Assembly (NCBI RefSeq): GCF_014127105.1
Contig: NZ_CP059902.1
Span: forward strand, 3,594,501 to 3,658,500
Direction: 5' to 3'
Origin: Devosia sp. MC521
Lineage (GTDB): Bacteria; Pseudomonadota; Alphaproteobacteria; Rhizobiales; Devosiaceae
DNA length: 64,000 nt
Within the stretch, counting starts at the first letter, position 1. The number at the start of each line of letters is the position of its first letter. A model generated the notes under the pieces. It was not told where the DNA came from. It did no database searches and saw only the letters and a program-made list of their open reading frames with translations. The translations under genes were made by a program, and so were the position numbers. This document shows positions 43,775 to 53,759 of the stretch, piece after piece.

Positions 43775-45238
43775 ATGACCTTTCTTGGCATTGATATCGG
43801 CACTTCCGGCGTAAAAGCGCTGTTGATCGACGCGTCCGGGAAAGCGCTGGGCGAAGCGACGGCTGCGGCCGTGGAGCCGACCCGTCCCCATCCCGGTTGG
43901 TCGGAACAAAACCCGCAGGATTGGTGGGCGGCAACGCTTGCCGCGATCGACAAGCTTCACGCGTCCCATCCGCAGGCTTTGGCGGCGGTGAAGGGCATCG
44001 GCCTTTCTGGTCATATGCACGGCGCGACCCTCTTGGGGGCCAATGACGAAGTTCTGCGCCCCTGCATTTTGTGGAATGACGGTCGCTCGGCCGCTGAATG
44101 CGCGGAAATGGAAGCGGCCCTGCCCAGTCTGCGCGATGTTGCTGGCAATATCGCCATGGCAGGCTTCACTGCGCCTAAGATTGCTTGGGTGCGCAAGCAT
44201 GAGCCAGAGATCTTCAAAAAGCTCAAAAAGGTTCTTTTGCCTAAGGCCTATGTGCGCTTGCTGCTGACCGGCGAGCATGTCGAGGACATGTCCGATGCCG
44301 CTGGAACGCTCTGGCTCGACGTCGCAAAACGCGATTGGTCTGATGAACTGCTCGCCGTGACAGGTCTCACGCGTGAACACATGCCGCGTCTGGTCGAAGG
44401 CTCAGAAAGCTCGGGTCAGCTCAACGCTGAATTCGCCGCGCGTTGGGGCATGACGGGGCCAGTGATCGTTGCTGGTGGCGCAGGCGACAATGCTGCTGCT
44501 GCTTGCGGGATCGGCGCTATTCGTCCCGGCGAAGGTTTTGTCTCGCTGGGTACTTCGGGCGTGTTGTTCGTCTCGAACGCCAAGTTCAGCCCGAACACCA
44601 ATGGGGCCGTACACGCGTTTTGCCACGCGATACCAAATACTTGGCACCAGATGGGTGTCGTCCTTTCGGCGACCGACTCGCTCAATTGGCTCGCCCGCAT
44701 CACCGGCAAAAAGCAGGCGGAGCTGGCTGGCGAAGCGGAGGCACAGTTCAACGGTCCGGGCGAAGAAATCTTCCTGCCTTACCTCTCCGGCGAACGGACG
44801 CCGCACAATGCGCCTAAGGCGCGAGGCTCGTTTGTTGGCCTCAGCCAATCGAGCGATACAGCGCAAATGGCGCAAGCCGTCATGGAAGGCGTCGCTTTCG
44901 CCATGCGCGATAGTCAGCGCGTTTTGGCGGATGCGGGCACAAACATCTCGCGGCTTCTGGCCGTGGGTGGCGGCACCAGATCCGCGCTTTGGCTCAAATT
45001 ACTCGCCACCAATCTCAACATGGAAATCGCCCTACCCGCGGACGGTGATTTCGGTGGGGCATTGGGCGCTGCCCGTCTGGGCCTTTGTGCGGCAATCGGC
45101 GCCTCACCTGCAGAGGTGATGACCATGCCGCCCGTCAAAACAGTTATCGCACCCGACACAAAGCTGTCGGCTGCTTATTCAGAACAATACGAGCGCTACC
45201 GCGCCCTATTCCCGGCTATTGAGGAGATACGCCAGTGA
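43775..45238 (+). CDS. xylB: Xylulokinase
   Basis: Phosphorylates D-xylulose to xylulose 5-phosphate. FGGY-type kinase: the N-terminal ATP-binding block [19 protein letters not shown] and the substrate region [13 protein letters not shown] are visible. The second-domain phosphate block is [16 protein letters not shown], and [20 protein letters not shown] closes it. 487 residues. It is coupled to xylA by a 4-base overlap (GTGA). Confidence 0.95.
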   Translation: MTFLGIDIGTSGVKALLIDASGKALGEATAAAVEPTRPHPGWSEQNPQDWWAATLAAIDKLHASHPQALAAVKGIGLSGHMHGATLLGANDEVLRPCILWNDGRSAAECAEMEAALPSLRDVAGNIAMAGFTAPKIAWVRKHEPEIFKKLKKVLLPKAYVRLLLTGEHVEDMSDAAGTLWLDVAKRDWSDELLAVTGLTREHMPRLVEGSESSGQLNAEFAARWGMTGPVIVAGGAGDNAAAACGIGAIRPGEGFVSLGTSGVLFVSNAKFSPNTNGAVHAFCHAIPNTWHQMGVVLSATDSLNWLARITGKKQAELAGEAEAQFNGPGEEIFLPYLSGERTPHNAPKARGSFVGLSQSSDTAQMAQAVMEGVAFAMRDSQRVLADAGTNISRLLAVGGGTRSALWLKLLATNLNMEIALPADGDFGGALGAARLGLCAAIGASPAEVMTMPPVKTVIAPDTKLSAAYSEQYERYRALFPAIEEIRQ

Positions 45239-46542
45239 CCGACTTTTTCCAGGGTCTGAGCCAAGTTAAATTCGAAGGTCCAGAGAGCAAGAACCCGCTC
45301 GCTTACCGTCATTACAATAAGGACGAGCTTGTTGCTGGCAAGCGGATGGAAGATCACATCCGCCCGGCCATCGCCTATTGGCACACGTTCGCGCAGGAAG
45401 GCGGCGACCCCTTTGGCGGCCGTACTTTTGATCGTCCTTGGTTCGATAAGGGCCTCGAAGGCGCAAAGCTCAAGACCGAAGTTGCGTTTGAGTTCTTTAA
45501 TCTCATCGACGTGCCCTTTTTTGCCTTCCACGACGTGGATGTGGCACCAGAAGGCGCAACTCTAGCGGAGAGTAATAAGAACCTGCGCATTATCGGCGAT
45601 CTCATTGCCAGCAAGATGCAGAGCTCGGGCAAGAAGCTCCTGTGGGGCACTGCCAATCTCTTCTCTAACCGTCGCTATATGGCGGGTGCTGCGACCAATC
45701 CAGATCCAGAAATTTTCGCCTATGCTGCCGGTCAGGTGAAGGCCGTACTCGAGTTGACCCATGAACTGGGCGGCGAAAACTATGTGCTTTGGGGCGGCCG
45801 CGAAGGCTACGAAACCCTGCTCAACACCAAGATCGGCCAGGAACAGGACCAGATGGCCCGCTTCCTGACGCTGGTTATCGAGCATGCCGAAAAGATCGGC
45901 TTTACCGGTCAGATCCTCATCGAACCCAAGCCACAAGAACCGTCCAAGCACCAGTACGACTTTGACGTCGCAACGGTGTTCGGCTTCCTCCAGAAATATG
46001 GCCTCGACAAGAAGGTGAAGTGCAACATCGAAGTTGGCCACGCTTTCCTCGCCGGTCACTCCTTCGAGCATGAATTGGCTGTGGCCTCCTCGCTGGGCCA
46101 GCTTGGCTCGGTCGACGCCAACCGCAATGACTTGCAGTCTGGCTGGGATACCGACCACTTCCCGAACAATGCCGGGGAAATGGCCCTCGCCTTCTACTAC
46201 ATTCTCAAGCAGGGTGGTCTTGGCAAGGGCGGCTTCAATTTCGACGCCAAAGTGCGCCGCCAGTCGCTCGACCCAGCAGATTTGTTGCACGGTCATATTT
46301 TGGGTCTCGACACCTTGGCTCGTGGCCTCAAGGGCGCAGCTGCCCTGATCGCAGATGGCGAATTCGATAAGCTGCTCGATGACCGCTACGCCGGTTGGGA
46401 CAATGGCTTGGGCAAGGATATTCTGGCTGGAAAGCTGTCGCTGGCTGACATTGCCGGCAAGGTTGACGCACAAAGCATCAATCCTCAGCCGCGCTCTGGC
46501 CGCCAAGAATATCTCGAAAATCTAGTCAATCGGTTCGTCTGA
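45235..46542 (+). CDS. xylA: Xylose isomerase
   Basis: Interconverts D-xylose and D-xylulose. 435 residues with a GTG start overlapping the xylB stop. Active-site His in [13 protein letters not shown], metal ligands in [32 protein letters not shown] and [19 protein letters not shown]. Its stop overlaps the next gene (TGATG). Confidence 0.96.
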   Translation: MTDFFQGLSQVKFEGPESKNPLAYRHYNKDELVAGKRMEDHIRPAIAYWHTFAQEGGDPFGGRTFDRPWFDKGLEGAKLKTEVAFEFFNLIDVPFFAFHDVDVAPEGATLAESNKNLRIIGDLIASKMQSSGKKLLWGTANLFSNRRYMAGAATNPDPEIFAYAAGQVKAVLELTHELGGENYVLWGGREGYETLLNTKIGQEQDQMARFLTLVIEHAEKIGFTGQILIEPKPQEPSKHQYDFDVATVFGFLQKYGLDKKVKCNIEVGHAFLAGHSFEHELAVASSLGQLGSVDANRNDLQSGWDTDHFPNNAGEMALAFYYILKQGGLGKGGFNFDAKVRRQSLDPADLLHGHILGLDTLARGLKGAAALIADGEFDKLLDDRYAGWDNGLGKDILAGKLSLADIAGKVDAQSINPQPRSGRQEYLENLVNRFV

Positions 46543-46982
46543 TGATCCGGGCGATCGAACAGAGCGACCATCGGGTGTGGACCCAATTGTGGACTGCCTA
46601 TTTGCAGTTCTACGAAACGGTTCTGCCGCAAGAGGTTTTTGCCTCGACGTGGTCGCGCCTTCTCGATCCTAACGAGCCAACCTGGGGCGCGCTCGCGCTC
46701 CAGGACGGCCAGCCTATTGGCCTCGTTCACTGGCTATATCATCGCACCAATTGGGCGGTCGCCGACAATTGCTATTTGCAGGATTTGTACGTCATGCCCG
46801 AAGGGCGTGGTGGCGGCCATGGTCGTGCACTGATCGAACATGTCGCGACAATCGCGCGGGCCAGACCCTGCGCGCAGCTCTATTGGACCACCCACAAAAC
46901 CAATACGACCGCTATGCAGCTCTATGATCGACTGGCCAGCCAGACCGGCTTCGTCCCATATCGCATGACGCTGTCGGTCTAG
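46542..46982 (+). CDS. GNAT acetyltransferase within the xylose operon
   Basis: A 146-residue single GNAT domain. The acetyl-CoA-binding loop is EGRGGGHGRALIEHVA near residue 88, and YWTTHKTNTTAMQLYDRLA is the motif B helix. Its ATG overlaps the xylA stop by one base (TGATG) and the GH43 gene begins 9 bases after it, so it is firmly in the xylose operon. Substrate unknown; modification of a sugar, enzyme or inhibitor are all possible. Confidence 0.83.
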   Translation: MIRAIEQSDHRVWTQLWTAYLQFYETVLPQEVFASTWSRLLDPNEPTWGALALQDGQPIGLVHWLYHRTNWAVADNCYLQDLYVMPEGRGGGHGRALIEHVATIARARPCAQLYWTTHKTNTTAMQLYDRLASQTGFVPYRMTLSV

Positions 46983-46991
46983 GATTTAACG

Positions 46992-48614
46992 ATGCCACAG
47001 ATCACCAATCCCATTCTTCCCGGTTTTAATCCGGACCCGTCGATCCTTCGCGTCGGCGACGACTACTATATTGCCACGTCCACGTTTGAATGGTTCCCCG
47101 GCGTGCAGATCCACCACTCAAAGGATCTGGCCAATTGGGAGCTGGTGACGCGTCCGCTGACCCGCAAGGCCCAGCTCGATATGCGTGGCGACCCAGATAG
47201 CTGTGGCGTGTGGGCGCCGTGCCTGAGCCATGACGGCGAGCGTTTTTGGCTGGTTTACACCGATGTGAAGCGCAAAGACGGCTCGTTCAAGGACGCCCAT
47301 AACTACATCGTCTGGGCGGATAATATTGAAGGCCCGTGGTCAGACCCGGTCTATACCAATTCCTCGGGCTTTGACCCCTCGCTGTTCCATGACGACGATG
47401 GCCGGAAGTGGTTCGTCAACATGGCCTGGGACCATCGCGTCCGCCCGCTGCTTTTTGCGGGCATCATGCTGCAAGAGTTTGATCCGGTGGCCGGAAAGCT
47501 CGTTGGCCCGATCACCAATATCTATCAGGGCACAGACCTTAAACTGGTCGAAGGCCCGCATCTTTATAAGCGCAACGGCTGGTATTATTTGCTCACTGCT
47601 GAAGGCGGCACGGCCTATGACCATGCCTGCACTTTTGCGCGCTCGCGCACGCTGGATGGGCAATATGAAACCCATCCCGACAAGCATATTCTGACCTCAA
47701 AAGACTCGCCCTTTGCCGCCATCCAGCGCGCCGGTCATGGTGATCTCGTGGATACGCCTGACGGCAAAACCTATCTCGTTCACCTCGGCGGTCGCCCGAC
47801 CACGCAAGAACGCCGCTGCGTTCTCGGCCGCGAAACCTCAATTCAGGAATGCTATTGGGGCGAGGACGACTGGCTCTATGTTAAGAACGGGCCGGTCCCC
47901 TCGCTTGAGGCGGACGTGCCGGGCACGCGCGACGAGGACAAATATTGGGCGGAGCAGCGCTATAGCTTTGAAAATGGTCTGCACAAGGATTTCCAGTGGC
48001 TCCGCACGCCGGAAACCGAGCGCATTTTCACAACTGAAAACGGCAAGTTGCGTCTGTTTGGTCGCGAGTCGATTGGCTCGTGGTTTGAGCAATCATTGGT
48101 CGCCCGCCGCCAGACGCATTTTTCCTATGACGCGGAAACGCTCGTCGATTTTGCCGCCACGGACGAACGCACCATGGCCGGGCTGACGGCCTATTATAGC
48201 CGCTACAATTTCTTCTATCTCGCCGTGACGGCCCATTCGGATGGTCAACGCGAACTGCTGCTGATGACTTCGGAAATGAGCTGGCCAGATGGCAAGCTCA
48301 AATTCCCTGCGGCCCCTGTGCAAATCCCTAATGGCGGCAAGGTCCGGCTCAAGCTCACCGTTCGCAATCGTGACCTGCAGTTTTACTACGCGCTTGAGGG
48401 CCAAGAATTGCAGGCCATTGGGCCGGTGTTCGACGCGTCCTTGCTGTCCGATGAATGTGGTGGTCACCAGGCACACGGCAGCTTCACTGGCGCCTTCGTT
48501 GGCGTTGCCGCTAATGACTTGAACGGCACGGCCTCGCCAGCGGATTTCGACTACTTCACTTACACGCCGCAGCACGGGTCCTTGGATCGTTATAAGCTCG
48601 ATGCGGTAAGTTAA
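46992..48614 (+). CDS. xynB: GH43 beta-xylosidase/arabinofuranosidase
   Basis: Hydrolyses xylo-oligosaccharides to xylose, feeding xylA/xylB. The five-bladed propeller shows the base Asp in GFNPDPSILRVGDDYYIATS and the pKa-modulating Asp in SGFDPSLFHDDDGRKW, with the acid Glu in KLVEGPHLYKRNGWYYL. A C-terminal beta-sandwich (about residues 330-540, GH43_C2 type) follows. No signal peptide, so it is cytoplasmic and acts on imported oligosaccharides. 540 residues. The last gene of the operon, with a hairpin terminator after it. Confidence 0.93.
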   Translation: MPQITNPILPGFNPDPSILRVGDDYYIATSTFEWFPGVQIHHSKDLANWELVTRPLTRKAQLDMRGDPDSCGVWAPCLSHDGERFWLVYTDVKRKDGSFKDAHNYIVWADNIEGPWSDPVYTNSSGFDPSLFHDDDGRKWFVNMAWDHRVRPLLFAGIMLQEFDPVAGKLVGPITNIYQGTDLKLVEGPHLYKRNGWYYLLTAEGGTAYDHACTFARSRTLDGQYETHPDKHILTSKDSPFAAIQRAGHGDLVDTPDGKTYLVHLGGRPTTQERRCVLGRETSIQECYWGEDDWLYVKNGPVPSLEADVPGTRDEDKYWAEQRYSFENGLHKDFQWLRTPETERIFTTENGKLRLFGRESIGSWFEQSLVARRQTHFSYDAETLVDFAATDERTMAGLTAYYSRYNFFYLAVTAHSDGQRELLLMTSEMSWPDGKLKFPAAPVQIPNGGKVRLKLTVRNRDLQFYYALEGQELQAIGPVFDASLLSDECGGHQAHGSFTGAFVGVAANDLNGTASPADFDYFTYTPQHGSLDRYKLDAVS

Positions 48615-48636
48615 GCGCTTTATTTCTCTCGAACAG

Positions 48637-48681
48637 GGCGCGGAGGAGAACGACTTGTCTCTTTCGCGCCTTGTTATTTTT
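48637..48681 (+). terminator. Terminator after the xylose operon
   Basis: GGCGCG (48637-48642) and CGCGCC (48665-48670) with an inner GAGGAGA/TCTCTTT stem, followed by TTGTTATTTTT. It separates the GH43 gene from metY. Confidence 0.65.
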
Positions 48682-48725
48682 CTGGTGTTGTCAGAGTCTT
48701 CTCATCCGTTCTTAGGGAGAAGACT

Positions 48726-49997
48726 ATGAAGCCCGAAACTATTGCCCTGCACCACGGCTATACCTCTGAAGCGACGACGAAGTCCGCTGCCGTGCCGATC
48801 TATCAGACGACCTCCTATACCTTCGACAATACCCAGCATGGCGCTGATCTGTTCGATCTGAAGGTTCCGGGCAATATCTACACCCGCATCATGAACCCGA
48901 CTCAGGCCGTGCTCGAAGCGCGTGTGGCTGAGCTCGAAGGCGGGATCGCAGCACTGGCGCTTGCCTCGGGCATGGCTGCCATCACCTATGCCATTCAGAC
49001 CATTGCTGGTGTCGGCGACAATATTGTTTCGGTCTCCCAGCTCTATGGCGGCACATACAATCTCTTCGTTCACGCTTTCCCGCGTCAGGGGATTGAAACC
49101 CGTCTTGTCAGCCATGACGATTACGAAGGCTTTGAAAAGGCTATCGACGACAAGACCAAGGCGATTTTCCTCGAATCCATCGGCAATCCAGCGGGCAATG
49201 TCGTCGACATTCAAAAGATCGCCGAGATCGCCCATCGCCATGGCGTGCCAGTGATCGTCGATAACACTGTCGCGACCCCCTATCTGACACGCCCATTCGA
49301 TTTCGGCGCGGACATAGTTGTGCACTCGTTGACCAAATACATCGGCGGCCACGGTGTTGCCATTGGTGGCGCGATTGTCGACAGCGGCAAGTTTGATTGG
49401 AAGGCCAACGCCAAGCGCTTCCCAATTCTTAATGAGCCCGATCCGTCCTATCACGGTGTGGTCTACACTGAGGCTTTGGGGCCAGCAGCCTATATCGGTC
49501 GTGCTCGCGTTGCTCCGCTGCGCAACACTGGTGCTGCGATCTCCCCTCACAATGCCTTCTTGATTTTGCAGGGTCTGGAAACGCTTGGTCTGCGTATCGA
49601 GCGCCACTCTGAAAATGCGCTCAAGGTGGCAAAGCACCTCAAGAGCCATCCAAAGGTAAAGTGGGTGAATTATGCCGGGCTTGAGGACAGCCCTTACCAT
49701 GCCGTTGCGCAGAAGATTTCCAAGGGCTCGGGCTCGGGCATTTTGTCCTTCGGCATCGACGGTGGGAAGGAATCTGGCGGGCGATTTATCGACGCCCTGC
49801 AGTTGATCTTGCGCCTCGTCAACATTGGCGATGCCAAGTCGCTCGCTTGCCATCCGGCCTCCACCACGCACCGTCAGCTCTCGCCAGAAGAACTGGCTAA
49901 GGCCGGTGTGTCGGAAGATTTGGTCCGTATATCGGTGGGCATCGAGCACATCGACGACATCATCGCCGACATCGATCAGGCGCTGGCCAAGGCATAA
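48726..49997 (+). CDS. metY: O-acetylhomoserine sulfhydrylase family PLP enzyme
   Basis: Cys/Met-metabolism PLP enzyme, 423 residues. The PLP Lys is in [18 protein letters not shown]. The [20 protein letters not shown] segment and the length separate MetY (O-acetylhomoserine aminocarboxypropyltransferase) from shorter MetZ/MetB. It converts O-acetylhomoserine and sulfide to homocysteine. I looked for a SAM-II riboswitch in the 111 bases upstream and did not recognise one. Confidence 0.88.
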   Translation: MKPETIALHHGYTSEATTKSAAVPIYQTTSYTFDNTQHGADLFDLKVPGNIYTRIMNPTQAVLEARVAELEGGIAALALASGMAAITYAIQTIAGVGDNIVSVSQLYGGTYNLFVHAFPRQGIETRLVSHDDYEGFEKAIDDKTKAIFLESIGNPAGNVVDIQKIAEIAHRHGVPVIVDNTVATPYLTRPFDFGADIVVHSLTKYIGGHGVAIGGAIVDSGKFDWKANAKRFPILNEPDPSYHGVVYTEALGPAAYIGRARVAPLRNTGAAISPHNAFLILQGLETLGLRIERHSENALKVAKHLKSHPKVKWVNYAGLEDSPYHAVAQKISKGSGSGILSFGIDGGKESGGRFIDALQLILRLVNIGDAKSLACHPASTTHRQLSPEELAKAGVSEDLVRISVGIEHIDDIIADIDQALAKA

Positions 49998-50137
49998 TCA
50001 CAAGTTCTGGAGCCGGGGGCGACAGCCTCCGGCTTTGGGCGTAGTCTGAGCTCTTTAGCGGTCGCAGGTTCTGCGTATCGCGCTTGAGGCAGCGCCACGC
50101 GGGTCACGCGACTTCCATTGTTGGAAGGAGGACGACT

Positions 50138-50947
50138 ATGGCCCGAATTCATCTCATGTCCGGTGTGGGCGAAAAGCTCGATCTGCCGGCAATCGCGAAA
50201 ATTTCTTATGCGGACCTTGGCGATGCCCTCAGCAAAGGGGCTGCGGATTTTTGGGCCAAGCCCAGTCATTATCTGCTCTTGGCACTGATCTACCCGGTCA
50301 TCGGTATTGTGCTCACCGTGTGGATGAATGGCTATCAGACCTGGCCCCTCCTTTATCCACTCATCGGCGGTTTCGCCCTTCTCGGTCCGGTAGCGGCGCT
50401 GCCGCTTTACGAAATCTCCAAGCAGCGCGAAGAGGGGCGCCGACCCAGTTGGCGCGATGCCTTCCGTGTCATTCGCTCACCTGCCATTGGCAGTATCGTC
50501 GTGGTTGGCGTCATGCTGCTCGTGCTGTTCACTCTCTGGCTCACCGCCGCGCAGTCGATTTATCAAAGCATTTTCGGCTCCGTCGCGCCGCGCACTTTAG
50601 ATGGTCTGTTCGCGCAAGTCTTCGGCTCGCCGGACGGGATGAGCCTGCTGGTTATGGGCACGGGCGTGGGCGCGCTATTTGCTCTTGCGGTGCTGTGCAC
50701 CAGTGTCATCGCCTTCCCGCTGCTCATCGATCGCGATGTCGGCGCCTATGTGGCCATTGAAACCTCTGTCCGCGCCGTGCTGAAGAACATTGGGCCAATG
50801 TTGGCTTGGGGGCTAATCGTTGGCGCGGCCGTGTTTATCGGCTCTGCCCTGCTGTTCGTTGGGCTTGCGGTGGTACTGCCTATTCTGGGCCACGCCACGT
50901 GGCACCTTTATCGCAAGCTGGTCCCACAGACCTCGCTCATTCGATAA
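50138..50947 (+). CDS. DUF2189 family inner-membrane protein
   Basis: A 269-residue membrane protein with about five or six hydrophobic helices. The DUF2189 block includes ISYADLGDALSKGAADFWAK near the start, AALPLYEISKQREEGRRPSW in the middle and GHATWHLYRKLVP at the end. ATG 50138 follows a strong GGAAGGAGG. Function unknown. Confidence 0.85.
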   Translation: MARIHLMSGVGEKLDLPAIAKISYADLGDALSKGAADFWAKPSHYLLLALIYPVIGIVLTVWMNGYQTWPLLYPLIGGFALLGPVAALPLYEISKQREEGRRPSWRDAFRVIRSPAIGSIVVVGVMLLVLFTLWLTAAQSIYQSIFGSVAPRTLDGLFAQVFGSPDGMSLLVMGTGVGALFALAVLCTSVIAFPLLIDRDVGAYVAIETSVRAVLKNIGPMLAWGLIVGAAVFIGSALLFVGLAVVLPILGHATWHLYRKLVPQTSLIR

Positions 50948-50973
50948 AGCGATAAACGCACGGAAAACGGGTG

Positions 50974-50991
50974 CTCTGCCGGTTGGCAGAG
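50974..50991 (+). repeat. Hairpin between the DUF2189 gene and mutS
   Basis: CTCTGCC (50974-50980), GGTT loop, GGCAGAG (50985-50991). Perfect 7-bp stem but no T-run, so a weak or Rho-dependent terminator at most. Confidence 0.4.
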
Positions 50992-51047
50992 TGCCGTGAA
51001 TTGCCTAAGCTCGGCACTTCCGACTAGCGCCCCAATCTCCCGAGCTC

Positions 51048-53759
51048 ATGGACCAAATTTCGCCAGACGCAACACTGAGCGCCGCATCTGGACTGACGCC
51101 CATGATGGCCCAGTTCTTTGAAATCAAATCGGCCAATCCGGGCTATTTGCTGTTCTATCGCATGGGCGATTTCTATGAGCTCTTCTTTGAAGACGCCGAG
51201 ATCGCCAGTGCGGCCTTGGGCATCGTGCTCACCAAGCGCGGCAAGCACTTGGGCGAAGATATTTCCATGTGCGGCGTGCCGATCCACGCTGCCAATGATT
51301 ATCTCAATAAGCTGATCCGGCTCGGACACCGCGTCGCCATTTGTGAGCAAATGGAAGACCCGGCGGAAGCCAAAAAGCGCGGCTCGAAATCTGTGGTGAA
51401 GCGGGGCGTTGTGCGCCTTGTTACCCCTGGGACGCTGACCGAAGATGACCATCTCGACGCGCGATCCGCCAATTATTTGGCAGCGCTCTCCATGGTCCGT
51501 CACGGCGACACCGACTTTGCGCTCGCTTGGGCCGATATTTCAACTGGCGAAACCTTTGTTTCCGACCTGACGGCTGAACAGCTTTCGGACGAAATGGCCC
51601 GGATCGCTCCGGCCGAATTGCTACTGACCGATGCGACGCGCGCGGCACTCGTCGAGCGGCATTTGTTCGCGCCGGCCTGGGCCGCGATTGCGTCTTCTCT
51701 GGCGCCAGAATTGGCTGACAGCGAAAACGCCTTTGCAGCGCTGCGAAAAGTGTTCGACCCGTCGGTTTTTGATCCCTCTGCTTTATCGCGCGCATCTCGC
51801 AGCGCCGTTGGCGCTTTGGTGGGGTATGCGCTTGAAAGCCAGAAGGGTCGCGCCACGGCGCTGCGCCCGCCGGTGAGTGGCGCCAATGAGCTGACATTGA
51901 GCATCGATGCGGCGACCCGCTCATCGCTCGAAATCCTGCAAACCCAACGTGGCCAGGCCAAAGGGTCACTGCGCCAAAGCATTGACCTGACCGTCACCGC
52001 GCCCGGCGCGCGTCTGCTGTCCAATCGACTGGCCGCGCCGCTGAGCAAGTCTGAGCCGATCAATGAGCGTCTCGATGCAGTGGAGCGTCTGTTCGATGAC
52101 ACGTTGCTGCGGACGCGGTTGCGTCAGGATTTGAAGGCTGCGCCCGATGTGGCGCGCGCGCTCTCGCGTTTGACACTGGAGCGCGGTGGTCCGCGTGATC
52201 TGGCGTCCATTGGCAAAGCCGTGTCGGCAGCGCTCGATGTGGCGGCGCAATTGGCCGCACATGATGACCTACCCCCGATCCTGTCGCGTTTGCAGGCCGT
52301 TCTCGGCGCTGCCCCACGCGACATGGCGCTGAACCTTTCGCTGGCGCTGGACGATGATCTGCCACTTTTGGCGCGCGATGGGGGCTTTGTGCGGCCCCAT
52401 TACGATCCGCGTCTGGATGAAGAACGGGCTCTGAGCCGCGAAACCCGCGAGGTTGTCGCCGCTCTGCAGGCGCGCCTCATGGACGAGACCGACGTCCGCT
52501 CGCTCAAGATCAAGCACAATGGCGTTCTGGGCTTCTTTGTTGAAGTCCCGGCCGCCCATGGTCAGAAGCTGCTGGAGCCGCCGCATCGCGAGGTTTTCAT
52601 CCATCGCCAGACCATGGCCAATGCCATGCGCTTTACGACGACCGAGCTGGCGGAACTTGAGGGCCGTATCTCGCAGGCGCAGGGCGCTGCGCTCGAAATC
52701 GAGCATGCGATTTTTGCGCATCTGCGTGAAAGTGTCTTGAGCCACACGACTGCTTTGCAGGATCTGGCCGATGCCCTCGCCGAACTGGACGTCACAGCGG
52801 CTTTGGCGGAAGTCTCGGCAACGCGCGGCTATCATCGTCCCTTGGTCGACGACAGCCTAGCCTTTGCTATTGAAGGCGGGCGCCATCCGGTTGTGGAACT
52901 GATGGTGAAGGCCGAAGGGCATAGTTTTGTCGCCAACAACGCCGATCTATCTGGTTCGGAAGAAACAGGTGGCGGTGGTCTTTGGCTCGTCACTGGCCCG
53001 AATATGGGCGGTAAGTCGACCTTCCTCCGTCAAAACGCCCTGATCGCCATTCTCGCACAGATGGGCTGCTTTGTCCCTGCGGATAGCGCCCATATCGGCG
53101 TCGTTGATCGCCTGTTCTCTCGCGTCGGCGCCTCTGACGATATCGCTCACGGCCGCTCGACCTTCATGGTCGAAATGGTCGAAACCGCGGCTATTCTTAA
53201 TCGCGCGACCCGCCGTTCGCTGGTGGTGCTCGACGAAATTGGCCGTGGCACAGCGACCTTCGATGGTCTTTCCATCGCTTGGGCGGCGGTTGAGGCCTTG
53301 CATGAAACCACCGGTTGCCGCGCTTTGTTTGCCACCCATTTCCATGAGCTGACCTCTTTGGCCAAGACGCTCTCGCGTGTTGCCAATGTCACCATGAAGG
53401 TGCGTGAATGGGAGGGCGAAGTTGTCTTCCTGCACGAAGTTGGCCCCGGCGCTGCCGACCGATCCTATGGCATTCAGGTTGCGCGCCTTGCCGGTCTGCC
53501 TGAACCTGTCATCTATCGTGCTAAGCAAGTCCTAGACATACTTGAGAAACGATCCTCCGGTACGGCCTCTTCCAGCGACAAGGCGAGCGTGCTAGACGAT
53601 TTGCCGCTCTTCGCGCATCAGCCTGTTCCGGTTCCAGTCCGAACAGACGCTGTGCACGAGGCACTCGACGCGGTCCGGCCGGATGAAATGACCCCGCGCC
53701 AGGCTATAGAGGCTCTGTATCACTTGAAGAAACTCCGCGATGACGCTCGCCGAAACTGA
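51048..53759 (+). CDS. mutS: DNA mismatch repair protein MutS
   Basis: Recognises mismatches and starts repair. N-terminal domain has the Phe-x-Glu mismatch-reading motif in RMGDFYELFFEDAE. The ATPase shows Walker A TGPNMGGKSTFLRQNALIAI, SRVGASDDIAHGRSTFMVEM, Walker B LVVLDEIGRGTATFDGLSIA and FATHFHELT. 903 residues. Its last 20 bases overlap the start of glnD, a rhizobial arrangement. Confidence 0.97.
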   Translation: MDQISPDATLSAASGLTPMMAQFFEIKSANPGYLLFYRMGDFYELFFEDAEIASAALGIVLTKRGKHLGEDISMCGVPIHAANDYLNKLIRLGHRVAICEQMEDPAEAKKRGSKSVVKRGVVRLVTPGTLTEDDHLDARSANYLAALSMVRHGDTDFALAWADISTGETFVSDLTAEQLSDEMARIAPAELLLTDATRAALVERHLFAPAWAAIASSLAPELADSENAFAALRKVFDPSVFDPSALSRASRSAVGALVGYALESQKGRATALRPPVSGANELTLSIDAATRSSLEILQTQRGQAKGSLRQSIDLTVTAPGARLLSNRLAAPLSKSEPINERLDAVERLFDDTLLRTRLRQDLKAAPDVARALSRLTLERGGPRDLASIGKAVSAALDVAAQLAAHDDLPPILSRLQAVLGAAPRDMALNLSLALDDDLPLLARDGGFVRPHYDPRLDEERALSRETREVVAALQARLMDETDVRSLKIKHNGVLGFFVEVPAAHGQKLLEPPHREVFIHRQTMANAMRFTTTELAELEGRISQAQGAALEIEHAIFAHLRESVLSHTTALQDLADALAELDVTAALAEVSATRGYHRPLVDDSLAFAIEGGRHPVVELMVKAEGHSFVANNADLSGSEETGGGGLWLVTGPNMGGKSTFLRQNALIAILAQMGCFVPADSAHIGVVDRLFSRVGASDDIAHGRSTFMVEMVETAAILNRATRRSLVVLDEIGRGTATFDGLSIAWAAVEALHETTGCRALFATHFHELTSLAKTLSRVANVTMKVREWEGEVVFLHEVGPGAADRSYGIQVARLAGLPEPVIYRAKQVLDILEKRSSGTASSSDKASVLDDLPLFAHQPVPVPVRTDAVHEALDAVRPDEMTPRQAIEALYHLKKLRDDARRN

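Noticed and set aside
48615-48725. Possible SAM-II riboswitch before metY
   Set aside because: The spacer holds a terminator-like hairpin and a Shine-Dalgarno region, but the conserved SAM-II core was not recognisable.
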